Shown piece after piece: positions 22,441-34,470 of a stretch of 64,000 nt of DNA. Position 1 is the first letter of the stretch, and the number at the start of each line of letters is the position of its first letter. The translations under genes and the position numbers were made by a program. A model generated the notes under the pieces. That model saw nothing but the letters and a program-made list of their open reading frames with translations. It was not told the origin of the DNA and did not search any database. This DNA comes from Arenicola marina (Eukaryota; Annelida; Polychaeta; Arenicolidae). Where the stretch lies: contig OZ025256.1 of assembly GCA_964019135.1 (NCBI GenBank), positions 15,073,911 through 15,137,910 on the forward strand, written 5' to 3'.

Positions 22441-25400
22441 ATGTCGGAGGTAAGTGAAACAGATTAGTTTTTGTAACGTCAACCTCACGTCTCAACGCGT
22501 CGGGTTCCGTCATTTTGGGCCTGTGAGTGTGACTCATTGCTACGAGCCACAAAGTTGACGCAAGCAAGCGGAGAGCGGCAAGCGAAATTCGGGAATTCTG
22601 CGCTACGTAACTCGTTTCGAGTCTATTATTTTGACAAATCGTGACACTGTCGATGGGACAGTTTAAAATTGAGAAGGGGGAAGCTGTCGTTTAGCAGGAG
22701 GGCTTTTCATTCGTACCACGTTGACGTTTCCTTTGTTCGCGTCGAGCGGTACCGCTTGGCCCAGTCAGCTACCGCCGCTGCGTGGGGGGCAGCTCACGTG
22801 ATTCACGCGCTGCATGGCCATGGGACCCTTGCGGCTCAGGCGGCCTGGCCCAGCCGGGCGGCGGGCTGGGCTGAAGTCGACAGCATGCGGGACGCGGCCC
22901 CGCCCCCACCCCGCGCCATCCACTTAGGATTTCTTCCCTTCACTGCCTTTCTTCCCACCACTGCACTCTGTATTGCAGGGCAGTTGTCAACAAGGCAACT
23001 GCTTTGGCTAGTTTGCTGGTATAGGCGTGTACCTCAGATCATCCCATTCACTGCCACTGTGTCCCTGGTGTTAACCAGGCCTGCCTTAGTCTAAGCAGCA
23101 TGTGTGCAGCAACCCTGTGACATAAAAGAGACAGGCCTGGTAACCCTGGTGTCAGCTTATGTGGACTGATACTATTCTGCTTAATTTCTATTGTAGGCTT
23201 GGACTTAATTATAGCCTACAATGAGTTGTGATCCTTCAGCCATAACCATGTTGACATTGAGCTAGCATTGAGCATGCACTGATGTACTGCTAGGCTAAAT
23301 ACCTCATGCAGCACATACACTTACAGACTAAGGTTGGATTAGTGTCAACCCTTCATTAGTGGTTATATGAGTCCTTCACTTCAGCTGACTCTGAATATAG
23401 ATACATTATTTCCATTGAAACAATCTACAATAGCTGCTCATACAGCAATTTTTCACTTACATTACAATTTGTTTTTAAATAAGTTTTGGGAAAGAAAAAG
23501 TTAATAAAAAAAATATTTAGAATATAAATATGTCCTTTCCAGTCAAATTATTTTTTGTTTCTATAGAAAAATATGCTGTATGAGTAGCCATGGGGGGTTG
23601 GGGGGGGGGGGGGGGGCAAGGGGTATTTCCATTCTTCTGGAACGGGCTTTTCATTTCACCATGAACTGGAAATGAGGAAAATAATTTTTCGTGAACTGGC
23701 AGTGTGGAAAATAATTATTCATGAACTGGGAATGGGAGATTAGCTGTCAGCTGTGATTGATGCTTTTTATTAATCGTGAACTGGGAATTTTAATATTAAA
23801 TAACTGTGAATTGGAAAAAAGGCCAATTTATATCATGTATCCACATCTTCCACTGTATACAGAGACTTCTCCTTTAAATTCTTCTTGACCTGGGAATAAA
23901 AAAATCTATTCTTCATGACTTGGGAGCACAAGCCCCTCTTGCCCCCCTCCCCCACGCCATCCACTTAGGATTCCTTCCCCCCACCCCACCAGCCAAGCCC
24001 TGGCTGCACTCCGGCTATTAATCCCTGGTAATGGGCTTCCCTTTAACTCTCCCTCTCCCTATAGAGCAGGTCGTGTCAACTCTGGATCAGTGGGCTAACC
24101 TGCAGTATTGCAGTGGTGGCTTTGGTATTTTCAATGTTATTTTTTAACCAGTTGGAGTTTGATATTCCCTGTTCCATGCCTTTGCATGATCTTAGCTACA
24201 TCATATATGGTACACACATCTAGTGGATCTATTTTGTCATGATTTCTCTGCTTTCAATGGATGGCTCTATACTACTCATCTTGGGGCATCCCTCTATTAT
24301 ACGACTCCCTCCATTATGCAGTCTTTTCGGGCTGGCAGAACAGAAGTCGTATAATGCAGGGACCACTGTACTGGCATTTTTATATGTCATTTTTCACTAA
24401 CATTGCAAAGTTTTGCAGCTTATGAAGACAATGTTTCATCTGGATCAGTAATATTTGCAGTCCTCAAACACTATGAACAAGTTTATCCCTCATTACTCTG
24501 ACCAATTACCAAATGTCATTATCACACATATATTTTCTTCCCCTTAGAATTCCGGTGATGATGCAGAGGGAGAGTTGATCCCTGTCAGCTGTGGCAATAT
24601 TGTTGGCAGACTTCACCATAACAAGTTCATGTGTCCTGGAATACACCAAAAATGTTTAGAAACAGAAGAAGGAGAGATGGTCACTCCCAAGGCTTTCTGC
24701 ATTTTGGGCGAAAAGGAGAAATTAAAAGATTGGAAAAATGCAATTCGGGTTGATGGCAAATCGATTAGGTGAGTATTGTTATGAAATAAAAAATGTTTAG
24801 TGGACGTGAGCTGTTATCTTTTCCATTACTGGTAATCACAATTGCTTAGATAGTGTGGCCAAAACTTGTATATATTGCCATTGTAAGGCAAAACTTATTT
24901 GTCTTTATTTTATAGCTACAGTATACATGCCTGCGTAAGAAAGTCCCTGTGTGTCAAGTAGCCATAATGCAATAGACCTTTTTTGACTTGGTAGAGATGA
25001 CACTACGTCATATATGATATCCATGTCTTGTACTTTACGCATGTCTTCTCAACTATTAATTTTCATTGACAGGAAACGAATGGACAGAGGTGAATTGGAC
25101 TTCTACCGTCATGAAGATGTTTGCAGTGGGCGTTGCGCATCGAGAAATGGGGGCCCGAGCAAATATGACATCAAAATCGAGAGCCTTAAGGCGGCCAATG
25201 AGGCCTCCTGGGACTTGCCCCCTACGCTGGTGCCCCTAGTCAACAACCTGAGCGATCCCGCTTACACAATACTGCGGCAAGTCCAGGGCGAGTCCTCCGA
25301 CCCCTGCAGCAGTCCATCCGAGCCTGATCTCAGCCCTGCTCCCGATTGTGCCCCCAGGCTCTCCCTGAGCGCCCACAGCAAAGGCGGCTTGGGCCAAGTC

Positions 25401-27221
25401 GTGTTCCCCTCGCCGGTACCAGTCAGCGCTAACCACGCTCAACAAGAGCCGGACGATGATAACATGCTGCCCCAAAATCTCGTCATCAAAGCTGAGCCCC
25501 ATTGGGGTGTGGTGGAGCAGAACTCGCACCCCGCCGCTCACGGTAACGGCAATACGGACGGCGTGGCCAAAGCCATGAGAAAGATTCACCGACGGAAGCC
25601 CTCGAACCCGTCCTATCGCCGCGTCAACTCGAGTGGTCAGGGCTCCGTCACGGGGGTGGCGGCGCCGTACTTAGTCAACGGCAAGGAGAGAACGTCACAG
25701 GAACCTCCGCAGACTAACGTTCTCGAGGTCGTCAAAATGGTGTCCGAATTCCCCAACACGGAAAATCTTTTAGAAGGTAACGCCATAGGCTATTTGAAGC
25801 CGCCCGTGTAGCGATTACCTTTACAAACCCATCGACGCTTGGACGATGGCGTCATGGTATTTCTCTAAGTCTAGACGATGAAGCGCTGTAGTACGATGGT
25901 AAACCATCAACGACCGATTCCTCGCCTAACCCATCTTCCATAATAACATTCTCTAAGCCTAGACGATAAATCGCGTTTTGGAAATATTAGCGTCTAACTG
26001 CTATGAAATGGCGTTGTTACGAAATTAATCTGGTTTCGTAATAAATTGTCATTAATTCTTATTCTTTTCGTGTGCCTTTTAGACAGCATTAGTTTTTGGC
26101 AAGGTATCAAAGAACTCGGCCTCCTGGACGAGTTTGTGCGTGACATCAAACATTCCGTTGACTGCATCAAGATGGATATGGTCAAGGAGGGCATCCGCCA
26201 TGACGGTGGGTGGAAGCCATTTAGGCTAATACTATTTCACTAACATCTCGTAACTTTCGCCCGTAAAGTTCATAAATTACAAATACCAGGCCGAAGAGCA
26301 ACAACGAAAAATCATAAATATATGGCAAACATATTTTAATAATATTGGCGGAAAATAAATTGCACGGAGATGGCTCCTTCCCCATGATGACTGTAGATCT
26401 ATAATGTTTATTCCCGTTGCTCGTAAAATGAGGAAAGGTCGTAAATTAATATATGTGCAAGATCACACGAGTTTGTACTGTTTGTGAAACTATCCCCATA
26501 TCCTATCTGACTGGAACGCATGTGGGACCGGTCCTTTCAGTTTTTTAATATTGTACCCTAGAATCTTGAAGTTTACGTAGTGACACATAGAGAGGGCGAG
26601 TAGAAACATTGTTCCAACCTTAAGCAAGTATCCATCGTGGCGTTATGACATCTGGTTTGTATTCGGTAGTTTTACTGTATCGACACGCGTATCATGGGGG
26701 GAAATAAATGAACATGTATCAACGATGTTACTTCATTCAAGCGTGCCATCTTTACATGTTACAGATGCCACGAAACTGTCGACGGTTGTGTCAGACTTGG
26801 GACTGGTTACAAAGCTCAAATGGAGGATAGCCGAACACAAATCCAAAACAGAGCATGAGAAAGAAATACTCAACATGGAAATAGAAGGTAAAGCGCAATT
26901 GTACATATATTTTTTCTAAAGTCTCAAATAAAATGTATGCGTATCTCTATGAAACCATAAATTGATATATGTATAAATACAATTCGACTAAATAGGAATA
27001 AATGTAAATAATACTGAAGTTGTGGAATATAATGTTGAGCGCTTACGTCTGTTCTTGTAGCTCTGAAGCGGAAAGTGGCGGAGAGCGAGCAGAAACAACA
27101 GATGTTAAAGAGGAAATCTGAGTGCTTCGACCAGTTGATGGAGATTAATAGACCAAAACAGTACTGCAGCGACACTGCGAACTCTATGACGTCAGCGCTC
27201 TCCAGCGAGGATGGGAAATGA
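22441..27221 (+). CDS. GMEB: GMEB-type SAND-domain transcription factor, 6 coding exons, 446 aa
   Basis: GMEB proteins are nuclear SAND-domain DNA-binding factors that modulate glucocorticoid-responsive transcription. Coding exons: 22441-22449 (only Met-Ser-Glu), 24548-24768, 25073-25776, 26083-26205, 26765-26887 and 27061-27221. All borders are GT-AG and the phases agree (1341 nt). The SAND domain covers about residues 13-98, with the KDWK signature at 63-66 in KLKDWKNAIR. It is followed by GELDFYRHEDVCSGRC, whose Cys and His match the GMEB zinc site (His90, Cys94, Cys98). A long Pro/Ser-rich region follows. Then come DSISFWQGIKELGLLDEFV and DATKLSTVVSDLGLVTKLK, which parallel the GMEB1 segments after its SAND domain, and a C-terminal coiled coil. 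It is shorter than human GMEB1 or GMEB2 (about 570 and 530 aa). The nine-base first exon is the least certain part. One orthologue of both vertebrate copies is expected here. Confidence 0.88.
24268..24368. mobile_element. Small pogo/Tigger-like inverted-repeat remnant
   Basis: In GMEB intron 1. Inverted tattatacgac and gtcgtataat strings flank a short centre, and the right end reads AGGGACCACTG followed by TA. This looks like a tiny Tc1/mariner-class non-autonomous element. The left end is not clearly defined. Confidence 0.35.
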
Positions 27222-30200
27222 GACATCAATTACTACCTTCTTGTGACGAGATTTTGTCCAGGTTTTAAGAATGGAGCGCGCATTTGAGCGCACGTTTGAC
27301 TTCCGTCTGCTGTCTTTGCGGCCCTTTGCGACCACATAGGATATGAGTTACATGATATATCTGACTTTGGTGCTTCTCATGCAGCGCCTGCGTGCGACGT
27401 CTGTCTGTAATGACGTCACATCCGGGGCTCCTCACTCAAAGCATCCGGCCTACTGGATATATACGTATATGCAACATATGGATATACTTATATATCGTAT
27501 TATTTAATGACATGCCATCGGTATTGCTACCAAGTCGCGTACGGTGCTGTTTTAAATTCTGGAGTGATAGATAACGGTAAATGTCAGTATCCGTCTTCAT
27601 TTGGGGAAGAAAACCAAAAACGCCAAGCTGATGTAACAGTTTATCATAGCAATGGTCACTGCGAGGCTTCCCGGACAGACCCATGTCCGCGTTCTCTGCT
27701 GGTGAACAGGATTTTTTTCCTGGCTGCCAAAGGTGCAATATAAACATCCTAGTATTATTTATACTGATATTTTTGATACAGAATTCCGAACGTAGAGGAG
27801 CAATCAATTTTTGCTTGTAGTTCACCTAGTTGTTGTAATGGCGATATTTTGTATGTACATGTATTTGAATTAATATGTGACTTCGCCGGCAAGAACGTAA
27901 CTGGAGTTTTAACATAATTTGTACAATAGTTCAAATATTTTTTTTTATGATTTCCATCGTATCTAGTCTTGCCGTGGTTTATCTTTCCATGCTTCGTTCA
28001 GAAAAAAAGTTTCGAAGGGATTCCAATTATTTTCGCGCTATTATATTAAACTGATAAGGCGATACTGGTCGGTATCGCAGTTTCATAACGTGCCGTCATA
28101 TTTTGGGCGATAAATTATTATGATCACCGTTAGGTGGCCTTTTTCATGCTAAATAACCTCATTTAACATTTATGAATATGTCCTGTTCGTTCACTGATCA
28201 GTCGTCACTCTTACCAAAGACATGGAACATTTCCAATTATATCCTTTTTATAAGACTAGTGATAACGATTTAATGTAACATTAATAGTAGTACTCCTATA
28301 AATAATAGCACTGATAACGAATATGATTGGTATTTCACAAATGAGGTCCGTCTATTACATAGGTGCGTCTTTTGTGTTATTCTAACGAAGCAAGGTTGAA
28401 TCTCAGGAAAACAATTTCATTGTAATGAAATAGTTTTTTGCAAATTGGGCTGAAGTACGCACGAAGTCCACATTGAATCATAGATATGAATGCCGGTTTC
28501 GCTGAGGTCAGCTGACTTTTGGTATTATTGAAAGGCATAGCAAGTATTGTTTTAAGGCCTCCGTAAATGTGTATACATACGTTTGACTCTGTAAAGTGGA
28601 CTGTTTGGACCGGACTGAATGATGGGGGTATCATACTGTGTATGCACTGTACACATGGGTGTATGGTACTGAGTGTATGCGCTGAACACATGGGTGTATG
28701 GTACTGAGTGTATGCGCTGAACACATGGGTGTATGGTACTGAGTGTATGCGCTGAACACATGGGTGTATGGTACTGAGTGTATGCGCTGAACACGTGAGT
28801 ATATTTGTTTTGGCTGCTGGAGGAAGCTACGGTGTAAGAAGGCCATTTTACGCTTCAGTGCTTTCCAATGAAGTGCTGCAAACTTCACTGGAACGGGCCA
28901 GGAACGGAACCGCCGTATTTATACAGTGTGCGTAGTGCTATTTTGATGGGACATGTTTGATGTACCGACTGGAGTCGCGCATACCGATTGCTAACGAAGG
29001 TGTTGTGGGCTGATACCTGTGGTACCAAAGAAATGCCTCAAACGAAGGCCCCTTCCTGTGTTATTCTACATAAGGGGCGTGCATTTTAGAGGTCTTATGT
29101 CATATGTTATAATAATATTTAATATTAATTCATATTTCTGGAGCATACGAGTGATATACTAATTTTCTAACCCTATCTCTATTATCGCCCTTACAAAATA
29201 GGTCATATTCCTATGATATGCGCTTGAGCGATAATAGGGATCGAGTCTGGGACGGTATCTATCGGCCGTATGCAGAGGCTTCATGAGAATGACTTTCTAT
29301 CAAATTACCCACGGACGCCACTCCCGCAGGCAATTGCAGCGTAAATGGGATACGAGAGGTGGTAGTTAGTTGATTGACTGGAAGGATATATGTGTATAAA
29401 TGCGGGCGTTATTTTAATACTGAACTATAAAATGCACACTCAAAACCACGTGTAGATAGATAAATAGATAGATATCTTTAGTACCGGAAATGTTGAAATG
29501 AAAACTTGCGCAACCCGGGGTACGATCAGCGGTGCTTCCTCGAGCTTGTGTTGTTGTATATATCGTGTTAGACCTACATGTCATAGTCCCATGCAGTTAG
29601 CGTACATGTGTTTAGATTGCGTGTATTGTAGTCTTTAATCGCTCGCCATATGTAGATGGAGATCAAACCATTGCAACCTGTCTTTGCCTGTATATTTCTT
29701 TTTTTTAGTAGTTTATATATACTATTTCCGGTATATAGTCGATGATTAGGGATATTTAACTATGCACTATGTTGGACGTCCTCGTTTGCTTACTTCCGTC
29801 GCGCACAGTGGAATATTTTACAGCGGCTTTTGATTTATTCATCATGCAAATGGCATCAATGGTAGAAAGTCCGCATGTTGAAGTTGGTGAATATGAAACC
29901 GGGGTCTAGGGACGGGGGGGGGGGGGGTCATCGCTAATCGTGACATCGGCAAGACCAGCCGTCGTTCCTGTTCAATAGCTCTTATCCCCCCGACGAAAGT
30001 CACATTGATGAAGTAACCAATTTGAAAGCGGTGAGGTTAATTTGGAATCATGTCTGGACTATTGTCTTGCTCCTTTCCTTTGGTACGACCCAGTGCTCCT
30101 CAGGCCAAGCAAACAGTATCACTGGGTCTATGCATGATGCAGATAGTTAATGCTTTATTTTTATCTACGCATTTTGTTTCGTTAAAAAAAAATCAAAAAA

Positions 30201-31130
30201 AAAATCTACCCCGTCAAATAAGATATGATTGTCTTCACTCAATGCTGACAAGAGCTAACCTTGGTTCTGAGTAACCCCAAATTGCGAAAATATCGGATGA
30301 CAAAATTTGTTCTGGGTCCCATTTTGTTATGCCTTACTTGAACCTTGATAAACCGAACACCTCTGTAAGTCGTATAAATCGCTATATCCCAAGTACATTG
30401 GGTTTATACAAAGTCTATTTTACGTTGAGATCACGCAAGTTTTTTATATAGCGAGCTAGATGACGAGTATATAGTACTTGATTCGAGCACAAAAATACAG
30501 TACGTTTATAGTATTAACTATTTAACTACTGTGGTTCTGTACTGTACCCTGGCTTATTTACCATACTAGACGTCAAAGCTTCTTAATAAAATCCTCTTGA
30601 AGATGCCGTTTTTGTCTTCGGGGGACGAAGACAAGAAGCCTAGTGTTCTCTGGGTGAACGTACAGCTTTGATGGTGTAATTTTGTGGATTTTTTGTATCC
30701 TTTCATATAAAATTTTACATTTTCTTTGCGTTATAAATGCATTCTAATAATCCTATTTCCTTTTTGAGGTATGTTTGGAGGTATTGCGTGCTTACCAAAG
30801 GGATACATGAGAACATGGTTTGAAAGTGTAATGGAAAGTTTGAAAGGGATTTTAATATTTCGTGCTTCATCCAATTTTGTCCGACGAAAAAATGTGAATA
30901 TTTGACTACGTTAATCTCGATATCAACCTTTTGTGGGGCTTAATAAATGTGACCTCTACCCTTGTCGCACGTGTGTCGTCACATGAATGGATGGTTGACG
31001 TCATTTTTTTTTATTGCGACAGAAATAAAGTTACTTGCTATTTTTCTACACATCTCATAATTATTTGTCTGTTTCTTTATTTCCAATCGTGATAAGTCTG
31101 GTGTGGTATGCGGGATTGTCCCCCATGCGG
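27222..31130. other. Intergenic region downstream of GMEB
   Basis: GMEB 3' UTR and intergenic DNA. AATAAA-type strings occur (for example 30583 and 31024), but none can be assigned as the poly(A) signal. No coding frame is supported. A 35-bp repeat lies at 28636-28796 and a G run near 29918. Confidence 0.5.
28636..28796. repeat. 35-bp tandem repeat, about 5 copies
   Basis: Units of about 35 bp built on tgtatgcgctgaacacatgg plus gtgtatggtactgag, nearly identical. It gives short artefactual frames on the minus strand. Confidence 0.88.
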
Positions 31131-31477
31131 AAAATCAGTCCTTGAATCATTCAAAACTTCTTTTATCTATACTCCACCCATACCAGACTGCCAAATAGTG
31201 TCTCTTAGCCTTGTCCGTGATATCAATTTACCACAAGTTTTTATTTTAGTGGTAAACGTCATCAGTTTGTGTGCTTCGCGATGCTTTGATATAAGTAGCA
31301 GTGCCGCGACCGAGTTCTGTGGTGTCCCGGGATAGACACGTTTGCCACACCACAGCCGAAACGGCGATGTTTATCAGGTTTCTGAATTTATAGAATGAAA
31401 CAATCGAGTTTTCTGCAAATTTTGATCTAAATTTCGCCTAGGCTTAGTTTTGGCGGGTAAGAACTCCACATGCAACT
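31131..31477 (-). mobile_element. TTAA-flanked MITE, truncated copy
   Basis: Reverse-orientation relative of the element at 42111-42513. The matching end reads ATGCAACT followed by TTAA (31478-31481), and shared strings such as AGTGGTAAACGTCATCAG and GCCGAAACGGCGATG run through the body. The left end lacks the inverted repeat and is replaced by unrelated sequence. Confidence 0.75.
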
Positions 31478-31481
31478 TTAA

Positions 31482-34470
31482 GGCGGACAGCTGCGCGTTG
31501 GTGGGGGGGGGACTTTCGCATGTTACACGGGCAACACAAGCAGTACCACGATTTATTGCAGCATGTTAATTAAGCCACTTTTTTTTTTCTTTTTTTTTGT
31601 AGTACATCATAAAAAAACTTTTTCGGGTATCGCTGCCGTGTTTTAAATATCTATTTCGCGTAGTTACTTTTCACACATAGGCAGATAATGTGTCCCAATA
31701 TATTAATTTCTTCAGTTTATTTGTGGTCAGTATTTAGATATAAACGTATTTCAACCGTGGAAAACACTTGTCCAACAATTGCCATCCGTGGGTTAAAAAC
31801 GACAATAGATGGATATATAGGCTTCTACGTAATTCCTATCGGTGTCCCATATATTGGCTTCGGGAATTAACTGATTGGGGAACACACGTGCTCGTGTATG
31901 GGGCTTGGCAGTTTTACCCAGCGCGTGAGAGGACTGGTAAACACGAGTAGTTCTCCTTGGCGGCTCTCTCGTAATGGCCATTTAAGGTGCTCTTGGCAAG
32001 GGTGCTTTACACTGTAAGTGCTTAGGATCTAGCTTTACACTGTAAAATCGCTTAGGGATACTTCTGGGCCCGGTTTAGCGAAATATGACAACAACAAATA
32101 TATGGAATATTTATATATGCCGGTGGTTTGTTCACAGGGCGAGTGCGGGTGGCGTAATTTCAACGTTTATTTTTATTTGATCATTACCAGGTCTGCCAAC
32201 ACCCATTATGCCATATTCTACAGAGATCTACAGAATCCAGACGCGATTTAGTTAACGAATTTATGGCGTACATACGAGTATGAAATTGTCGTTTGCATAG
32301 TTATTGTGATATTTTGGCCAGGTATCATAATGTATAATGTGCGCAGTTTTCATACAGTCGATCGATATATATATGTCTCTAATACCATGCCATGGCAATA
32401 TGTAATAGATACATGTTCCAATTTCACCCACTGAAAGACAAAATAGACAAAAGCGTAATATGAACCCAGGTTTCCGGTTCGTAATGTACGTCAGACTTTC
32501 AGGCGATTGATACATATTTATATTTTCGATGCTCCGGCCAGTAGACGTTCCTTGCCAACATATACAGGCATATTATAAGACATGGTATGTATACTCCCAG
32601 GTCTCGATGGCACTTTACAGCCCTACCGGGGCTGGGGGGTATGGGTTTCGTGTTTTTTTCCTTCAATCCTCTGAACAGAAATCTGCAATTTCTCCCAGTG
32701 TGCCGTTTTCTAAAAATTGCCCCCCTTCACTACATATTTCAGTTGGTATCGAAAGTGTTTAAGCAACTAACCTCCATATACTTTGTCTTTGTCAATCGCA
32801 GACATTGGTCTGGCCCTCGCACACTCTGGGTTCCGACTCTACATGTTAAGTCCAACGTGACGTAACAAATATGAAGGCTGTGAGAAGCCGTCCGACCCTG
32901 AAGGTCACATAATGCGCCGGAAATGACCTTCCAAGTGTTTTGAGCAACTGTTTGCGACACGGGTCCACGGCATGGGGAAAAAAAACTACCGGTGCAAGAA
33001 CACAAGACTATTTTTTAGACCTCGGGAGCATATAAAACTCCGTCTTTGAATGCTAGCACTCCGCCGAGATGAAGAGACGTGCAGAGAACTCTGGTTACCG
33101 GACGCCAGTGGCTCTGTCATCGTACATGAAGTCATCTCGACATATCTTTCTTATCTTTCTCTTACGGTGGCCTGACACACGCCATACCCCTTCCAGAAAT
33201 AGCTGCTTATCAGCTGAGAACTCTTGACCGCCTCGGTCAAGAGAACACAAGACATAAAAAATGACGATCAAGGAGTTGGGATAGTACTCACTGAGAAGAT
33301 GTTTACTTATACAGGTGATAATCTTATCAGATCTTGGTTCAGTGCGAAAAATGTGGTTTTGGAAAGTAGGTCGGTAACCTTATTCTGTAAGCACAATTTT
33401 TCTTTAAAATCAACAATTTTACTGGACCTTGCGTGTGAATAAAACTTTGCATACTTTCAATGTAAGATTTATATCGTGCGTCGACAAAGGACAAGCAAAG
33501 CGCAGAAATGTTATCAGATCCTGGGATTTATTTTTCCAATCTCTCTTCGGTAGCAGACACAATTTCAGATTTGCCAAGAGACATATCACCGGCGCGCTAT
33601 ACAATATTAGAGGAAACAAACCCCATGTGGTCTGCTCGAAAATGAGAAAAGGTGAAAGCGACGAGAAACGAGCATTGTACGTCAGTCAGATGCTGAGATG
33701 TAATCGTGAATCGACACGCGCAGTAATCAGGGTGACCCTAAGGCAACCGGTTTACCGGGCAATATATGTGTTTAACCCTTTTTGACCGCCCATACGATAT
33801 TGATAGACGGCGAAAGATAATATATACATGATAAAGCTACGTAAATGTCAGTTGTTAAATTAAGTACCGGTACAGTAGTTTTCGTGGTCTTGCCACGTAT
33901 GCATACAAACAATGTTAGAAATATGACACCTACAATGAAACTGAGACTGGCTTTGATGCAAATTTGATCGCAGGCCCATGAAGTAGTACCCTGCTGTCAG
34001 GTGCCAATATACGTTTCCCTGAAGAAAATTGATGTTGCAAAGTTGCACCAACACCGGTGTAAAGTTCAGAGGCCCAGAAGTAAGTTGGGAAATAGCAGCG
34101 ACGAGTCGATATGACACGCTTGCAGGCGATATTCACCGAGATATGTCATTCAATAACTTACTATAGCTGCAGAGACCCCAAAACCCCACACCTCCACAAA
34201 AAGGTTTCACATTCGAGAGCCACCCCGAAAACAGGCGGCTAAGTACACTTTAAGTCACTAAACAACGTCTCTTAATATGTTGCCATGCCGACCATTACTA
34301 AGCGACCATTGTTGACCGTAAGTAAAGACTTGGAGACCAGTGATAAGATTTCAAGCGTCATTCTAGTTGCATTGATAACTGCTTCCTGGTGACCACGTTC
34401 GTTGATATGGCTCAGTTGCCATGGTTACGGCGAGCCTTGTGTTTGCGCAGAGTGGTGACGATCGTTGTAT
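31482..34470. other. Intergenic region between the TTAA MITE and the IDH2 stop
   Basis: Must include the IDH2 3' UTR near 34470, since the gene is on the minus strand. I see no coding gene, RNA gene or recognised repeat; the short frames here show neither codon bias nor similarity. Confidence 0.45.

Noticed and set aside
22669-23094. A 141-codon plus frame in GMEB intron 1
   Set aside because: It lies in a GC-rich 5' intron segment; no recognisable domain, and its end contains ordinary low-complexity intron.
22905-24010. Direct repeat of cgccatccacttaggatt at about 22915 and 23957
   Set aside because: It could flank an insertion of about 1 kb, but the interval has no element-like ends; left unclassified.
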